Shown piece after piece: positions 16,565 to 24,851 of a stretch of 39,790 nucleotides of DNA. The stretch spans positions 1 to 39,790 of the forward strand of contig CAMWXE010000048.1 of the NCBI GenBank assembly GCA_947178145.1, in the 5' to 3' direction. Origin of the DNA: an uncultured Lachnospiraceae bacterium. GTDB taxonomy: Bacteria; Bacillota; Clostridia; Lachnospirales; Lachnospiraceae. Positions within the stretch are counted from its first letter, which is position 1. Each line of letters opens with the position of its first letter. The translations under genes and the position numbers were made by a program. The notes under the pieces were generated by a model that saw nothing but the letters and a program-made list of their open reading frames with translations, had not been told where the DNA came from and did not search any database.

Positions 16565-19102
16565 TCATACAAACTCGCACGCACACCCTGTCTTTTCCAG
16601 AAATGCCTTCGCGAGCGCCTTTTGTTTTTCGGCGTCCGCCTCCCCGGCAATTTTCACCACAATTGCTCTCCTGTCCGATATGTAGGACGGATTTCTGGCA
16701 AACATCACGCCATATTCCGCGCCAAGAGCTCTTATCACCTGAAACAGCGCATTCTGGTTTACCTTATCGGCTATCCGGATACGCCACCCAATCTGATTTG
16801 CTATTTCCTGCAGCTCTTCTCGATACCGGAGACCGACCAATGGTGAGACAAAGCTGAATTCCAGGTATTTACCTCTCCCGTCCTGCCGGATACTTTTCTT
16901 TTCAATCGAATCCGGCAGTTTTTCGAATTTTTGTTCGATACAAGAAAAGGCGAGATTTTGCTCTGTTGGCTGCATTGCTGTATCACTTGGGACAAATTCC
17001 ATATCGGATTCTTTGCTGGAAGCATCACTGTCTGCAATCGAAAATTCCTCCGCACTTCCACTGCCCAGGCACTTTCCATTCACATACAGACTCCAACCAG
17101 TCTGTCGATAAAATGTCTCTGCTATTTTCCGGTCTTCCTCCTCCACACCCGGTACAGTCACCGCATACTGTTTCCGTTCCACATAGTAGGACATCTTCTG
17201 CAGTCTGCTCCCAAACGCAGCATAGAGCAGGCTCCCTGCAGCGCTGTGGTTCATAGCGGGATTCATACTGACAGTCCAGCCTGTCCTCTCCTGGAATTTT
17301 GCTGCCCCCTTCTGAAACAATGCCCTGTCTATACTGTCCGGGTAATCAAACAGCAAAACAACTTCCCGTCTGTCCGGATAATACCCGATCTTTCGATAAG
17401 CAAATCCTGCAAAAATCTCCTGTATCTGAATCTCTACATCCTGTATTGTCCTCTCCTTCGGGGCCAGCGCCTTTTCGACATCCTCCTCAGAATTTGCCTC
17501 AAACAAAAACAGCTGCCGCATATTGGGTGAAAAATAAGGGCTTTCCGATAAAATCTCCTGCATATCCTGCAAGATTGCTTCCTCCTGCTGCTGCCCATAC
17601 CAGATAAACGCAGCCTGAGACACAGAAAACCTTCTGCCAATGTAGTGCTCACGCCAGTAAGTCCACAAAAGCCTGGCATCCTTTGCAGTGAATGCATCTG
17701 ATTTCTGCATGGAATATGCCAGCGGATTACTCAGCTGCTGGCGTTTCCTGCGAATCTCCACGTGATACGTCTGCCCACATTCCGGCAAGTAGACATGGCG
17801 ACGGTAATCCTCCCTTGACAGCTCCTTCCCATAGCCACGAATCGTCTCCTCATTCCCATGCACCAGAAACACATGACGCGCAGACAGCCGCTCCAGTAAT
17901 GCCGTGATCTCTGACTTATCCCCATGTGCGGAAAGCCCCACTTGTTCGATACGGCATTTTACCGGAAGTGTCGTTCCATCCAGCGTAATCTGGCGCTCTT
18001 CCTTTTCCTCCAGCAATGACAGCAGCTGCCTTCCCGGCGACTCCTCATCCTGGTAACCAGTGATGATAATACATGCATTTTCAGACTGCACAAGTTTTTT
18101 AGCGTACTGTACGCTCGGCCCTCCCGTCAGCATGCCAGAACTGGATACGATGACGGCTGCCCCCTTCCTTTCCAGTAGCTCCTCTCTGCTCTGGAGAGGC
18201 GCTACCGGCTGGATTTCCTTCGTATAAAACGGCTCACCGCCCCGCAGAATCCTTTTCCCAAGCGCATTTTTCAGGAACGTTGGATTGCGTGTATAGACCG
18301 TATTGATATCCCGCACCATGCCATCCACATACACTGGAACAGCGGGAATCTCTCCGTTCTGGACTGCGGCGCGCAGAATCAGCAGCACCTCCTGCGACCG
18401 CCCCAACGCGAAGGCTGGAATCAAAATTTTCTGACCGTTTTCAATGCATTCGCGCACCAGATCCACCAGCCGTCTCTCCTCCACCTGTCTGTTGGCGTGA
18501 AGCCTGTTCCCGTAAGTCGTCTCCACAATGGCAACATCCGGCCGCAGTTTTGGTATGTGAATCCCTTCAATCGTGCGCTGTGAAAATGCAGCAAAATCCC
18601 CGGAGTAAAACAGTGTGCCCTCCTCCGTGGCAAGATAGACACATGCGGCTCCGGCAATATGCCCCGCCGGATATACAGTCAGCTTCATTGTATCTGAGAT
18701 AGTACACTCTGTCTGATACCGGACAGGTGTGATGCGCCCTAACATATTCAATACATCCTGCTCTGTGTAATGTGGTATCTCATCCTCGCGGTATGCCATA
18801 ATCTTCAGACTGTCATAGAGCAGCACACGAGTTAATTCTGCCGTCATGACTGTCATATAAATTCGCGCCTCGGGGTAGGCCTTACTGATGATCGGAAGTG
18901 TTCCGATATGGTCCATATGCGCGTGACTCACTATAATCGCATCCACACCGCCCTGCTCCTGTATCGTGCGAAAATCCGGCAGCGGGTCCTTTGCCGCCGA
19001 CTGCCGAATTCCACTGTCCAAAAGAAGACGCTTCCCCGCCGCCTTCACATAAATACAACTTGCGCCAATTTCCATGGCACCGCCCAGAAAAATGAATTCC
19101 AT
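16565..19102 (-). CDS. Beta-CASP metallo-beta-lactamase protein (putative RNase) with duplicated C-terminal domain
   Basis: 845 residues from the ATG at 19102 (GGGAG upstream); the longest frame would need a TTG nine codons earlier. Residues 1-450 form a metallo-beta-lactamase plus beta-CASP unit: FLGGAMEIGASC, the metal motif SHAHMDHIG (about residue 60), AGHIAGAA, YSGDFAAFSQ, VETTYGNR, GLSAHGDKSE and FLVHGNEET. This is the layout of CPSF73/YSH1-like RNA-processing nucleases. The C-terminal 400 residues are unusual: two segments, about 573-674 and 740-845, look like copies of one domain (QERTGWTV and ANQIGWRI, then a helix, a strand pair and RQTGWSLYV or LEKTGCACEF), joined by an acidic linker. 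I do not recognise this domain. Substrate and partners unknown. Confidence 0.85.
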   Translation of the reverse strand: MEFIFLGGAMEIGASCIYVKAAGKRLLLDSGIRQSAAKDPLPDFRTIQEQGGVDAIIVSHAHMDHIGTLPIISKAYPEARIYMTVMTAELTRVLLYDSLKIMAYREDEIPHYTEQDVLNMLGRITPVRYQTECTISDTMKLTVYPAGHIAGAACVYLATEEGTLFYSGDFAAFSQRTIEGIHIPKLRPDVAIVETTYGNRLHANRQVEERRLVDLVRECIENGQKILIPAFALGRSQEVLLILRAAVQNGEIPAVPVYVDGMVRDINTVYTRNPTFLKNALGKRILRGGEPFYTKEIQPVAPLQSREELLERKGAAVIVSSSGMLTGGPSVQYAKKLVQSENACIIITGYQDEESPGRQLLSLLEEKEERQITLDGTTLPVKCRIEQVGLSAHGDKSEITALLERLSARHVFLVHGNEETIRGYGKELSREDYRRHVYLPECGQTYHVEIRRKRQQLSNPLAYSMQKSDAFTAKDARLLWTYWREHYIGRRFSVSQAAFIWYGQQQEEAILQDMQEILSESPYFSPNMRQLFLFEANSEEDVEKALAPKERTIQDVEIQIQEIFAGFAYRKIGYYPDRREVVLLFDYPDSIDRALFQKGAAKFQERTGWTVSMNPAMNHSAAGSLLYAAFGSRLQKMSYYVERKQYAVTVPGVEEEDRKIAETFYRQTGWSLYVNGKCLGSGSAEEFSIADSDASSKESDMEFVPSDTAMQPTEQNLAFSCIEQKFEKLPDSIEKKSIRQDGRGKYLEFSFVSPLVGLRYREELQEIANQIGWRIRIADKVNQNALFQVIRALGAEYGVMFARNPSYISDRRAIVVKIAGEADAEKQKALAKAFLEKTGCACEFV

Positions 19103-19217
19103 GCTTCTGTTATCTCCCTTCGCTAACAATGCGATCTTCTTCCTGTCTACGTTTTATAATGATATCATACTTTACAAAGACCTGTAAATAAATTGTGTTA
19201 TCTTTTCCAAAAATGAG

Positions 19218-19246
19218 TTGACATCCGTTTAAAATAAGAGTATGGT
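19218..19246 (+). promoter_or_regulatory. Promoter of the leader-ABC exporter unit
   Basis: A perfect TTGACA (19218-19223) lies 17 bases before TATGGT (19241-19246). Predicted transcription starts near 19253, giving a leader of about 275 bases before the first transporter gene. Confidence 0.75.
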
Positions 19247-19290
19247 AAATAAAGTAACGATTCACTGCATTTGTTTGGAAGGAATGACAA

Positions 19291-19404
19291 ATGCCACACG
19301 GGAAAGGAGGTAATATGATGTCTGATACATTTAGAAACGCAACAGGAAATCAGTCCATAGCATTATTTCATCGTAAAATTATCTCCGGGGTATACGGTAT
19401 TTGA
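19291..19404 (+). CDS. Short leader peptide ORF upstream of the ABC exporter
   Basis: A frame of 37 codons from ATG 19291 (site GGAAGGA, 8 bases away) contains a second, better start: ATG 19318, seven bases after a near-perfect AAAGGAGG, giving a 28-residue peptide starting MSDTFRNATGNQ and ending GVYGI. It lies between a strong promoter and an intrinsic terminator. The stop codon at 19402-19404 is 29 bases before the terminator stem. The peptide resembles nothing known. The arrangement is that of a translated leader which senses ribosome progress, as BmrB does for BmrCD in Bacillus subtilis (family knowledge). The strength of the binding site argues that it is translated; the regulatory role is inference. 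Confidence 0.6.
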   Translation: MPHGKGGNMMSDTFRNATGNQSIALFHRKIISGVYGI

Positions 19405-19432
19405 TCAATCGTACATGATAAACGGTACTTTG

Positions 19433-19464
19433 ACCTCATGGTAATTTTGCCATGGGGTTTTTTT
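19433..19464 (+). terminator. Intrinsic terminator (attenuator) before the ABC exporter genes
   Basis: ACCTCATGG (19433-19441) pairs with CCATGGGGT (19450-19458) over nine positions including one G-U, with an 8-base loop, and is followed by seven T. It lies inside the leader, 64 bases before the first transporter start. A competing pairing is possible: CCGGGGT (19385-19391), inside the last codons of the leader ORF, can pair with ACCTC..GG across a two-base bulge, which would prevent the terminator. Confidence 0.8.
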
Positions 19465-19528
19465 GTACCTTTTTGTCAACACACCGGGAATAATTTCGAT
19501 TCAAGATTCGAGGAGGGGAACATTTTTT

Positions 19529-21274
19529 ATGAGGAAGAAACTATCAACTTACATTTGGGAGTACAAATGGCATTACCTCTTTGCCATTGCATCGCTGATT
19601 ATCAGTGTCTCCCTTGATATGCTGGCGCCGATGCTCACCATGCATATTATTGACGATGTGATACTGGGCCGCAATCTCGCGATTCTGCCCTGCTTGCTGG
19701 GCGGCATTCTAATTGTCGGTGTCGGCCGCTGCATTTTTCAGTATACAAAGGAATACACCTTTGACAAGGTAGGTTCCTCCATCGGCTCAGACATGAGAAA
19801 AAATCTGTTTGACCACATCCAGAGTCTGAGCAGCAGCTTTTTTGACAGGACAAACACAGGAGAGCTCATGGCGCGTGTAAAAGATGATATTGACAGAATC
19901 TGGAATACATTGTCCTATGTGAGCATGTTGATTATAGAAGTCCTGTTTCACACCTGCGTCGTGCTCTTCTGTATGTACCGGCTGCACGCACCGCTCGCTG
20001 TCATACCAACGATAGCAATGTTTGCATCTGCATTGATCGCCGTCAGCATGGAGCGCCATCTCGGATCGATCTATGAGGACATCAGCGAGGAAAATGCAGT
20101 GCTCAATACCGTAGCGGAGGAGAATCTTGCCGGTGTGCGCACTGTAAAGGCTTTTGCGAGGGAAAAATTTGAGATTAACAAATTTCTCTCCCACAACCAG
20201 CGCTACTATGAGCTTAACATGAGACAGTCCAAAGTATTTGTGCGCTATTACCCCTATTTGCAGATTATCACAAAACTTCTGCCCATGATAATCCTGCTGC
20301 TTGGCGGGCGCCTTGTTATCCAGGGCACGATCACATTAGGGGTACTCGGAGCATTTTTGGAATACTCCAACAAAATTGTGTGGCCTATGGAGATGCTCGG
20401 CTGGCTGTCAAACGACTTTTCGGCCGGCATTGCGTCCAACAAAAAGCTTGTAAAAATATATGAACAGAAACCAGTGATTACGGAGGTCGAAGCCCCAGTT
20501 TTCTTAAACGATGTTCAGGGTAAAATCGAGTTTTCACATGTATCTTTTCACAAAGAAGATTTGCATGAAATCCTGCACGACATCACATTTGAGGCTGACG
20601 CCGGCGCTACAATCGGTATTATGGGTGCTACCGGCGCAGGTAAAACATCCGTAATCCAATTGCTGCAGAGGCAGTACGACGCCACTGACGGCTGTATCCG
20701 TCTTGATGGCGTTGACATTCGTGAACTCTCCTTGAAACAGCTTCGAAGCAGCATTTCCATCGTAATGCAGGATGTATTTCTTTTCTCTGACACAATCAAT
20801 GAAAACGTAAAGCTCGGCAAAAAAGAATACATTGACGAGGCGATTGTGCGGAAAGCTTCCAGGGATGCACAGGCGAGCAGCTTCATCGAAAAGATGCCGG
20901 ATGAATACGAGACAGTTATCGGCGAGCGCGGTGTCGGACTTTCCGGCGGCCAAAAGCAGCGCATCAGCATTGCAAGGGCATTTGCAAAGCATACGCCGAT
21001 TCTGATTATGGATGACTCCACATCCGCACTGGATATGGAGACAGAACACGAGATTCAGAAAACCCTGAATGCACTGCCTGATACGACCAAACTGATTATC
21101 GCCCACCGCGTCAGTGCAGTGCGTCATGCAGATGAAATCCTTGTCCTGGAAAACGGCTCGATTGCAGAGCGCGGTACGCACGATGAGCTTCTGGCCAAAA
21201 GAGGCCTGTACTATGCAACATACGTATCTCAGTATGGCGAACCGCCACACCAGGACAAAGCCATTGCAATTTAA
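19529..21274 (+). CDS. ABC exporter half-transporter 1 (degenerate-site subunit)
   Basis: 581 residues from ATG 19529, which has AGGAGGGG upstream; the longer frame (19463) starts inside the terminator. Residues 1-320 are a six-helix exporter transmembrane domain, starting with YLFAIASLIISVSLDMLAP. The nucleotide-binding domain has Walker A GATGAGKTS (about 366), a canonical signature LSGGQKQR (about 471) and Walker B ILIMDDSTSALD, where the catalytic glutamate is replaced by aspartate. That replacement marks the degenerate partner in heterodimeric exporters such as BmrCD, LmrCD and TM287/288. Its partner follows 74 bases downstream. Likely role is multidrug or lipid export in the membrane; the real substrate is unknown. 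Expression is probably controlled by the leader at 19253-19464. Confidence 0.9.
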   Translation: MRKKLSTYIWEYKWHYLFAIASLIISVSLDMLAPMLTMHIIDDVILGRNLAILPCLLGGILIVGVGRCIFQYTKEYTFDKVGSSIGSDMRKNLFDHIQSLSSSFFDRTNTGELMARVKDDIDRIWNTLSYVSMLIIEVLFHTCVVLFCMYRLHAPLAVIPTIAMFASALIAVSMERHLGSIYEDISEENAVLNTVAEENLAGVRTVKAFAREKFEINKFLSHNQRYYELNMRQSKVFVRYYPYLQIITKLLPMIILLLGGRLVIQGTITLGVLGAFLEYSNKIVWPMEMLGWLSNDFSAGIASNKKLVKIYEQKPVITEVEAPVFLNDVQGKIEFSHVSFHKEDLHEILHDITFEADAGATIGIMGATGAGKTSVIQLLQRQYDATDGCIRLDGVDIRELSLKQLRSSISIVMQDVFLFSDTINENVKLGKKEYIDEAIVRKASRDAQASSFIEKMPDEYETVIGERGVGLSGGQKQRISIARAFAKHTPILIMDDSTSALDMETEHEIQKTLNALPDTTKLIIAHRVSAVRHADEILVLENGSIAERGTHDELLAKRGLYYATYVSQYGEPPHQDKAIAI

Positions 21275-21348
21275 AGCGGCAGTATACCGCATGGAAACAA
21301 TTTATGCCTGTTCTGCAATCTGCAGGCGGAAAGAAAGGGGGAATTATC

Positions 21349-23127
21349 TTGGCAATCAATTCCTACAAAGAGGATGAAAACCTAAACGAAGTAAGTAAAA
21401 TAAAGACTCTCGGCAGACTATTCGCTTATCTGCTTGCTCACAGAGCATCAATCTTTGCTGTACTGCTGATTATGGCATACTGCGTATGTGTGAGTCTGAT
21501 AAACCCATTGATTATAGAGTCCGCCATCGATAACTACATTGCAGCCGGCGATTATGCAGGTCTGTACCGGCTGGCCGTAATTGCGCTTGTATTAAATGGT
21601 ATTCTTATCATATTAGTGAAAGCCCGCATGTATATCATGGCAAAGGTATGTAACAAAGTGCTGGTCACAATCCGGCAGCAGCTTTATACCCATATACAGA
21701 CGCTTGATTTTAAATTCTTTGACAGCAGACCGACCGGAAAAATCCTTGCGCGTATCATAGGTGATATCAACTCGCTCAAAGATGTGCTGTCAAACAGCGT
21801 CACAACCTTAATACCAGACTTTATCACAATCTGTGCAGTCGTCGGCATTATGTTTGTGAAAAATGCAAAGCTCGCAGCAGCAGCACTGATCAGTATTCCA
21901 CTCATGATTGCGGGTGTATGGTTCATACAGGTGCGCTCCCACAAATGCTGGCAGGTCTTTCGAAAAAAATCTTCGAATCTCAATGCATTTGTGCATGAGG
22001 ATTTGTCGGGCATCCGCATTATCCAGAGCTTTACTGCCGAGGAAGAGACAAAAGAGACTTTCCGCACCCTTGTCGACGAGCATCAGCGGTCATTCATGGA
22101 TGCGGTACTGTATGCAGATTCCTTTGGTTCTGTCATAGATTTCTGCTGGGGACTTGGCAATGTATCCTTATGGCTCACAGGAATCATGATACTTGGAGTA
22201 GACAACGTGTCTGTCGGAACGCTTGTCGCATTCGGCACATATATATCCATGTTTTGGCAGCCGATTATGAACCTGAGTAACTTCTATAACCAATTGATCA
22301 CGAATATTTCCGGTGCAGAGCGAATCTTTGAGATTCTCGATACCGGATCGGAAATCGTGGATGCCGAAGACGTGATACAAATGCCTGAGATTATCGGGGC
22401 CGTTGACTTTGAGCATGTCGGCTTCTCTTACGAGGAAGGAACAGACGTTCTTAACGATGTGAATTTCCATATCAACCCCGGCGAGACCATCGCCCTTGTA
22501 GGCCCCACCGGTGCCGGCAAAACAACTATCGTGAACCTAATCAGCCGTTTCTATGATATCCAGAGAGGCACAATCAGAATTGACGGACGTGATATCAAGA
22601 GTGTCAGCATCGAAAGTCTCCGGCAGCAGATGGGCATTATGACGCAGGACAATTTCCTGTTCACAGGAACAATCCGCGAAAATATTGCCTATGGAAAGTT
22701 AGACGCGACGGACGAGGAAATCATTGCTGCGGCAAAAGCTGTTCATGCACATGATTTTATCACCAGGCTGCCCGACGGCTACGACACGAAGCTGGAAGAA
22801 CGCGGCGGTGGTCTGTCTGTGGGACAGAAACAATTGCTCGCATTTGCGCGAACCATGGTCAGTATGCCCAAAATCCTGATTTTGGATGAAGCGACATCAA
22901 GTATCGACACGAAGACAGAGCTGCTGGTCCAGGATGGTATTGAGGCTCTGTTAAAAGGACGCACTTCCTTTGTCATCGCGCACCGTCTGTCCACCATCCA
23001 GAAGGCGGACCGCATCTTTGTCATCGACAACGGCGGCATCGTGGAGGAGGGAAACGCAAGGGAACTTATGATGAAAAAGGGTGCTTACTACAGGTTGTAT
23101 ACCGCTCAGCTTCAGGATGTCGTATAA
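21349..23127 (+). CDS. ABC exporter half-transporter 2 (catalytic-site subunit)
   Basis: Partner half-transporter. The most likely start is the TTG at 21349, seven bases after AAAGGGGG (592 residues); ATG 21304 is possible but has no binding site. Transmembrane domain about residues 25-330. Its nucleotide-binding domain has Walker A GPTGAGKTT (about 385), a non-canonical signature LSVGQKQL (about 489) and a full Walker B ILILDEATSSID with the catalytic glutamate. The odd signature and the aspartate of subunit 1 fall in the same composite ATP site, so the pair has one canonical and one degenerate site, as expected for this exporter class. The gene ends exactly at a bidirectional terminator. 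Confidence 0.9.
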   Translation: MAINSYKEDENLNEVSKIKTLGRLFAYLLAHRASIFAVLLIMAYCVCVSLINPLIIESAIDNYIAAGDYAGLYRLAVIALVLNGILIILVKARMYIMAKVCNKVLVTIRQQLYTHIQTLDFKFFDSRPTGKILARIIGDINSLKDVLSNSVTTLIPDFITICAVVGIMFVKNAKLAAAALISIPLMIAGVWFIQVRSHKCWQVFRKKSSNLNAFVHEDLSGIRIIQSFTAEEETKETFRTLVDEHQRSFMDAVLYADSFGSVIDFCWGLGNVSLWLTGIMILGVDNVSVGTLVAFGTYISMFWQPIMNLSNFYNQLITNISGAERIFEILDTGSEIVDAEDVIQMPEIIGAVDFEHVGFSYEEGTDVLNDVNFHINPGETIALVGPTGAGKTTIVNLISRFYDIQRGTIRIDGRDIKSVSIESLRQQMGIMTQDNFLFTGTIRENIAYGKLDATDEEIIAAAKAVHAHDFITRLPDGYDTKLEERGGGLSVGQKQLLAFARTMVSMPKILILDEATSSIDTKTELLVQDGIEALLKGRTSFVIAHRLSTIQKADRIFVIDNGGIVEEGNARELMMKKGAYYRLYTAQLQDVV

Positions 23128-23157
23128 AAATAAGCAGGCAAATGCCTGCTTATTTTT
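23126..23157. terminator. Bidirectional terminator between convergent genes
   Basis: Perfect 15-base arms, AAAAATAAGCAGGCA (23126-23140) and TGCCTGCTTATTTTT (23143-23157), with a 2-base loop, and A/T runs on both sides. It serves the ABC exporter on the plus strand and the PF06541 gene on the minus strand. Confidence 0.9.
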
Positions 23158-23167
23158 ATGCAGTTTG

Positions 23168-24028
23168 CTATTCTTCCGTGTCATCCCCGGAAATCTCTAC
23201 AAATCTCGAGAACGCCTCCGCATGCATCTTTGACACTGCATGCGGATTCCGCTTTAACAGCGAATTCATGCGCCCATACTCTTTCTTTGTCCTTGCTCGG
23301 TTTACCTTCTCCATAAATGCGGCCCGGGAATTTCTGCTATTCTCTCCAAGTTTATCATACATTTCCTTTCCTGTCTCCAGCGCAGAATTGATCTTTCGCA
23401 AACCTGCCTCTGACCGCTCCTTCAGCTCGCCGCCGTAAAATGCAGACACAATTTCAATATGTTTCTGCAGCCTCCGAAAGTCCTCGTTGTTCTCCTCGAG
23501 GCTCAGAAGCACTTCCTTGAGGTTAATCGCCTCGCGAATACTCTCTGCCATGTCAATCGATATATACACTGTAAGCATAAAGACAATCACTTCCAGGGCA
23601 TTGATATTTAAGCGGGATACAAGCCGTTCCACCGGAGTATGGCCATACAGCGTGAGAATCACAGAGAACACTCCCCATGCCAGAGAAGATGTCACGCAGA
23701 TATGCCCGTTTAAATTCAGCCGCTGATTGCTGTAATCCCAGTATCTCACATGAAACAACCGCTCCATCGCCGCACCAGTAAAATACTCCAATACAGTGGC
23801 ACTCACCAGACCCACAACAAACACCAGCCCAGGGGTTGTCCGAAATGGCAGTGTAAAAATCAGTACAACAATCGCCCCGGAACCATAAATAGGAAGAAAT
23901 GGGCCTCTCATAAAGCCCCTGTTAACCCATTTCGCTTTCAATACAGAGACATAACAGGTCTCCCATACCCATCCCAGAAAGCAGTAAAAATAAAAGAAAA
24001 AAAGCCATGTAGAAAACGTGTATCTCAT
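23168..24028 (-). CDS. Putative ABC transporter permease (PF06541-type membrane protein)
   Basis: 286 residues from ATG 24028, which has GGAGGGAG upstream. The first 165 residues contain several membrane helices with the features of this Firmicutes family: WLFFFYFYCFLGWVWETCYV, VNRGFMRGPFLPIYGSGA, and WDYSNQRLNLNGHICVTSSL. The last 120 residues form a charged, probably coiled-coil cytoplasmic tail rich in E, K and R. The family carries an ABC-permease label but usually has no ATPase partner nearby, and its function is unproven. The start overlaps the thiN stop (ATGA), so the two are translationally coupled. Confidence 0.8.
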   Translation of the reverse strand: MRYTFSTWLFFFYFYCFLGWVWETCYVSVLKAKWVNRGFMRGPFLPIYGSGAIVVLIFTLPFRTTPGLVFVVGLVSATVLEYFTGAAMERLFHVRYWDYSNQRLNLNGHICVTSSLAWGVFSVILTLYGHTPVERLVSRLNINALEVIVFMLTVYISIDMAESIREAINLKEVLLSLEENNEDFRRLQKHIEIVSAFYGGELKERSEAGLRKINSALETGKEMYDKLGENSRNSRAAFMEKVNRARTKKEYGRMNSLLKRNPHAVSKMHAEAFSRFVEISGDDTEE

Positions 24029-24687
24029 CGAACTCCCTCCACACAAATCAAAAGCATGCCGTTCTTCACCTCAATTTCGGCATCTTCTCCTGTAAATTCA
24101 TTGCTCACACCGATTGGAAACTCCAATGCTACCGTAACATTGTCCAACAAATATTTCAATCCCTTTTCTGAAACCCCATACGCATCACCGCCAAAGGCAA
24201 ATACAGAAATCCGCTTTCCCTTCCTGGCATAATCAGCCGAAAATGTGATGCTTTCATTCCTGACGAGCATCAGCGTGACATCATCGCTCACAATGATTCC
24301 CTTAGCCCCCCGGTTTCGCAGATACAGCAAACATTGAATATTGGCAAGCGTATGGTCAAGTCTTCCGCCAAGCGCCCCGTAAAGCGCAAACTGCTGATAC
24401 CCTGCTGCCAGCCCCTCTTTGATCGCCGCAAGCATATCTGTGTCATCCTTTTCAACCGGAAGTCTTTTTACGCGAAAACGGGAATCTGCATGAGAAGCCT
24501 CGAGCATCTCCTCATTGTCCAGCGAATCCATATCCCCCAACACAATATCCGGTATCAATCCAATTTCAGACAGATAATCCAATCCGCCATCTGCTGCAAT
24601 ACATAAGTCCTTCTCCCCTAATATCAGCTCTTTTTTGAGCCATTGCACATCGCACGCCCCCGCGCCGATTATCACACACTTCTTCAT
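24025..24687 (-). CDS. thiN: Thiamine diphosphokinase
   Basis: 220 residues from ATG 24687 (GGAGAGAT upstream). Transfers pyrophosphate from ATP to thiamine to make thiamine diphosphate. Family signatures: AADGGLDYL, PDIVLGDMDSLD, EKDDTDMLAAIKEGL, YGALGGRLDHTLANIQCL, and a C-terminal beta domain with FPIGVSNEF. Length normal. In many Firmicutes it follows rsgA and rpe; here it is paired with the PF06541 gene. No TPP riboswitch is seen upstream, so it is probably a housekeeping salvage enzyme. Confidence 0.93.
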   Translation of the reverse strand: MKKCVIIGAGACDVQWLKKELILGEKDLCIAADGGLDYLSEIGLIPDIVLGDMDSLDNEEMLEASHADSRFRVKRLPVEKDDTDMLAAIKEGLAAGYQQFALYGALGGRLDHTLANIQCLLYLRNRGAKGIIVSDDVTLMLVRNESITFSADYARKGKRISVFAFGGDAYGVSEKGLKYLLDNVTVALEFPIGVSNEFTGEDAEIEVKNGMLLICVEGVR

Positions 24688-24790
24688 ATCTCTCCATCCC
24701 ACACTCTCATTCCTGCGATTGTGTTGCTTCAAATAACTCTATCGAATTAAAAAGTTCGTATAAAAAATTCGTATAGAAAATATCATATAG

Positions 24791-24827
24791 AAAAAGTTCG
24801 CCAAAGTCAAGTCTTTGACGAACTTTT
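24791..24827 (-). terminator. Terminator after the chemoreceptor gene
   Basis: AAAAGTTCG-C-CAAAG and CTTTG-A-CGAACTTTT form a stem of about 14 pairs with one mismatch and a 6-base loop; on the minus strand it ends in CTTTTTCTAT. The 24733-24790 stretch beside it holds short AT-rich direct repeats (TTCGTATA twice). Confidence 0.75.
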
Positions 24828-24851
24828 GTTCTCAAATTCTATCTAATAGAA

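Noticed and set aside
23168..24687. PF06541 permease as a thiamine transporter controlled by a TPP riboswitch with thiN
   Set aside because: No TPP riboswitch signature is seen upstream of thiN, and the family has no known link to thiamine uptake; only translational coupling is visible.
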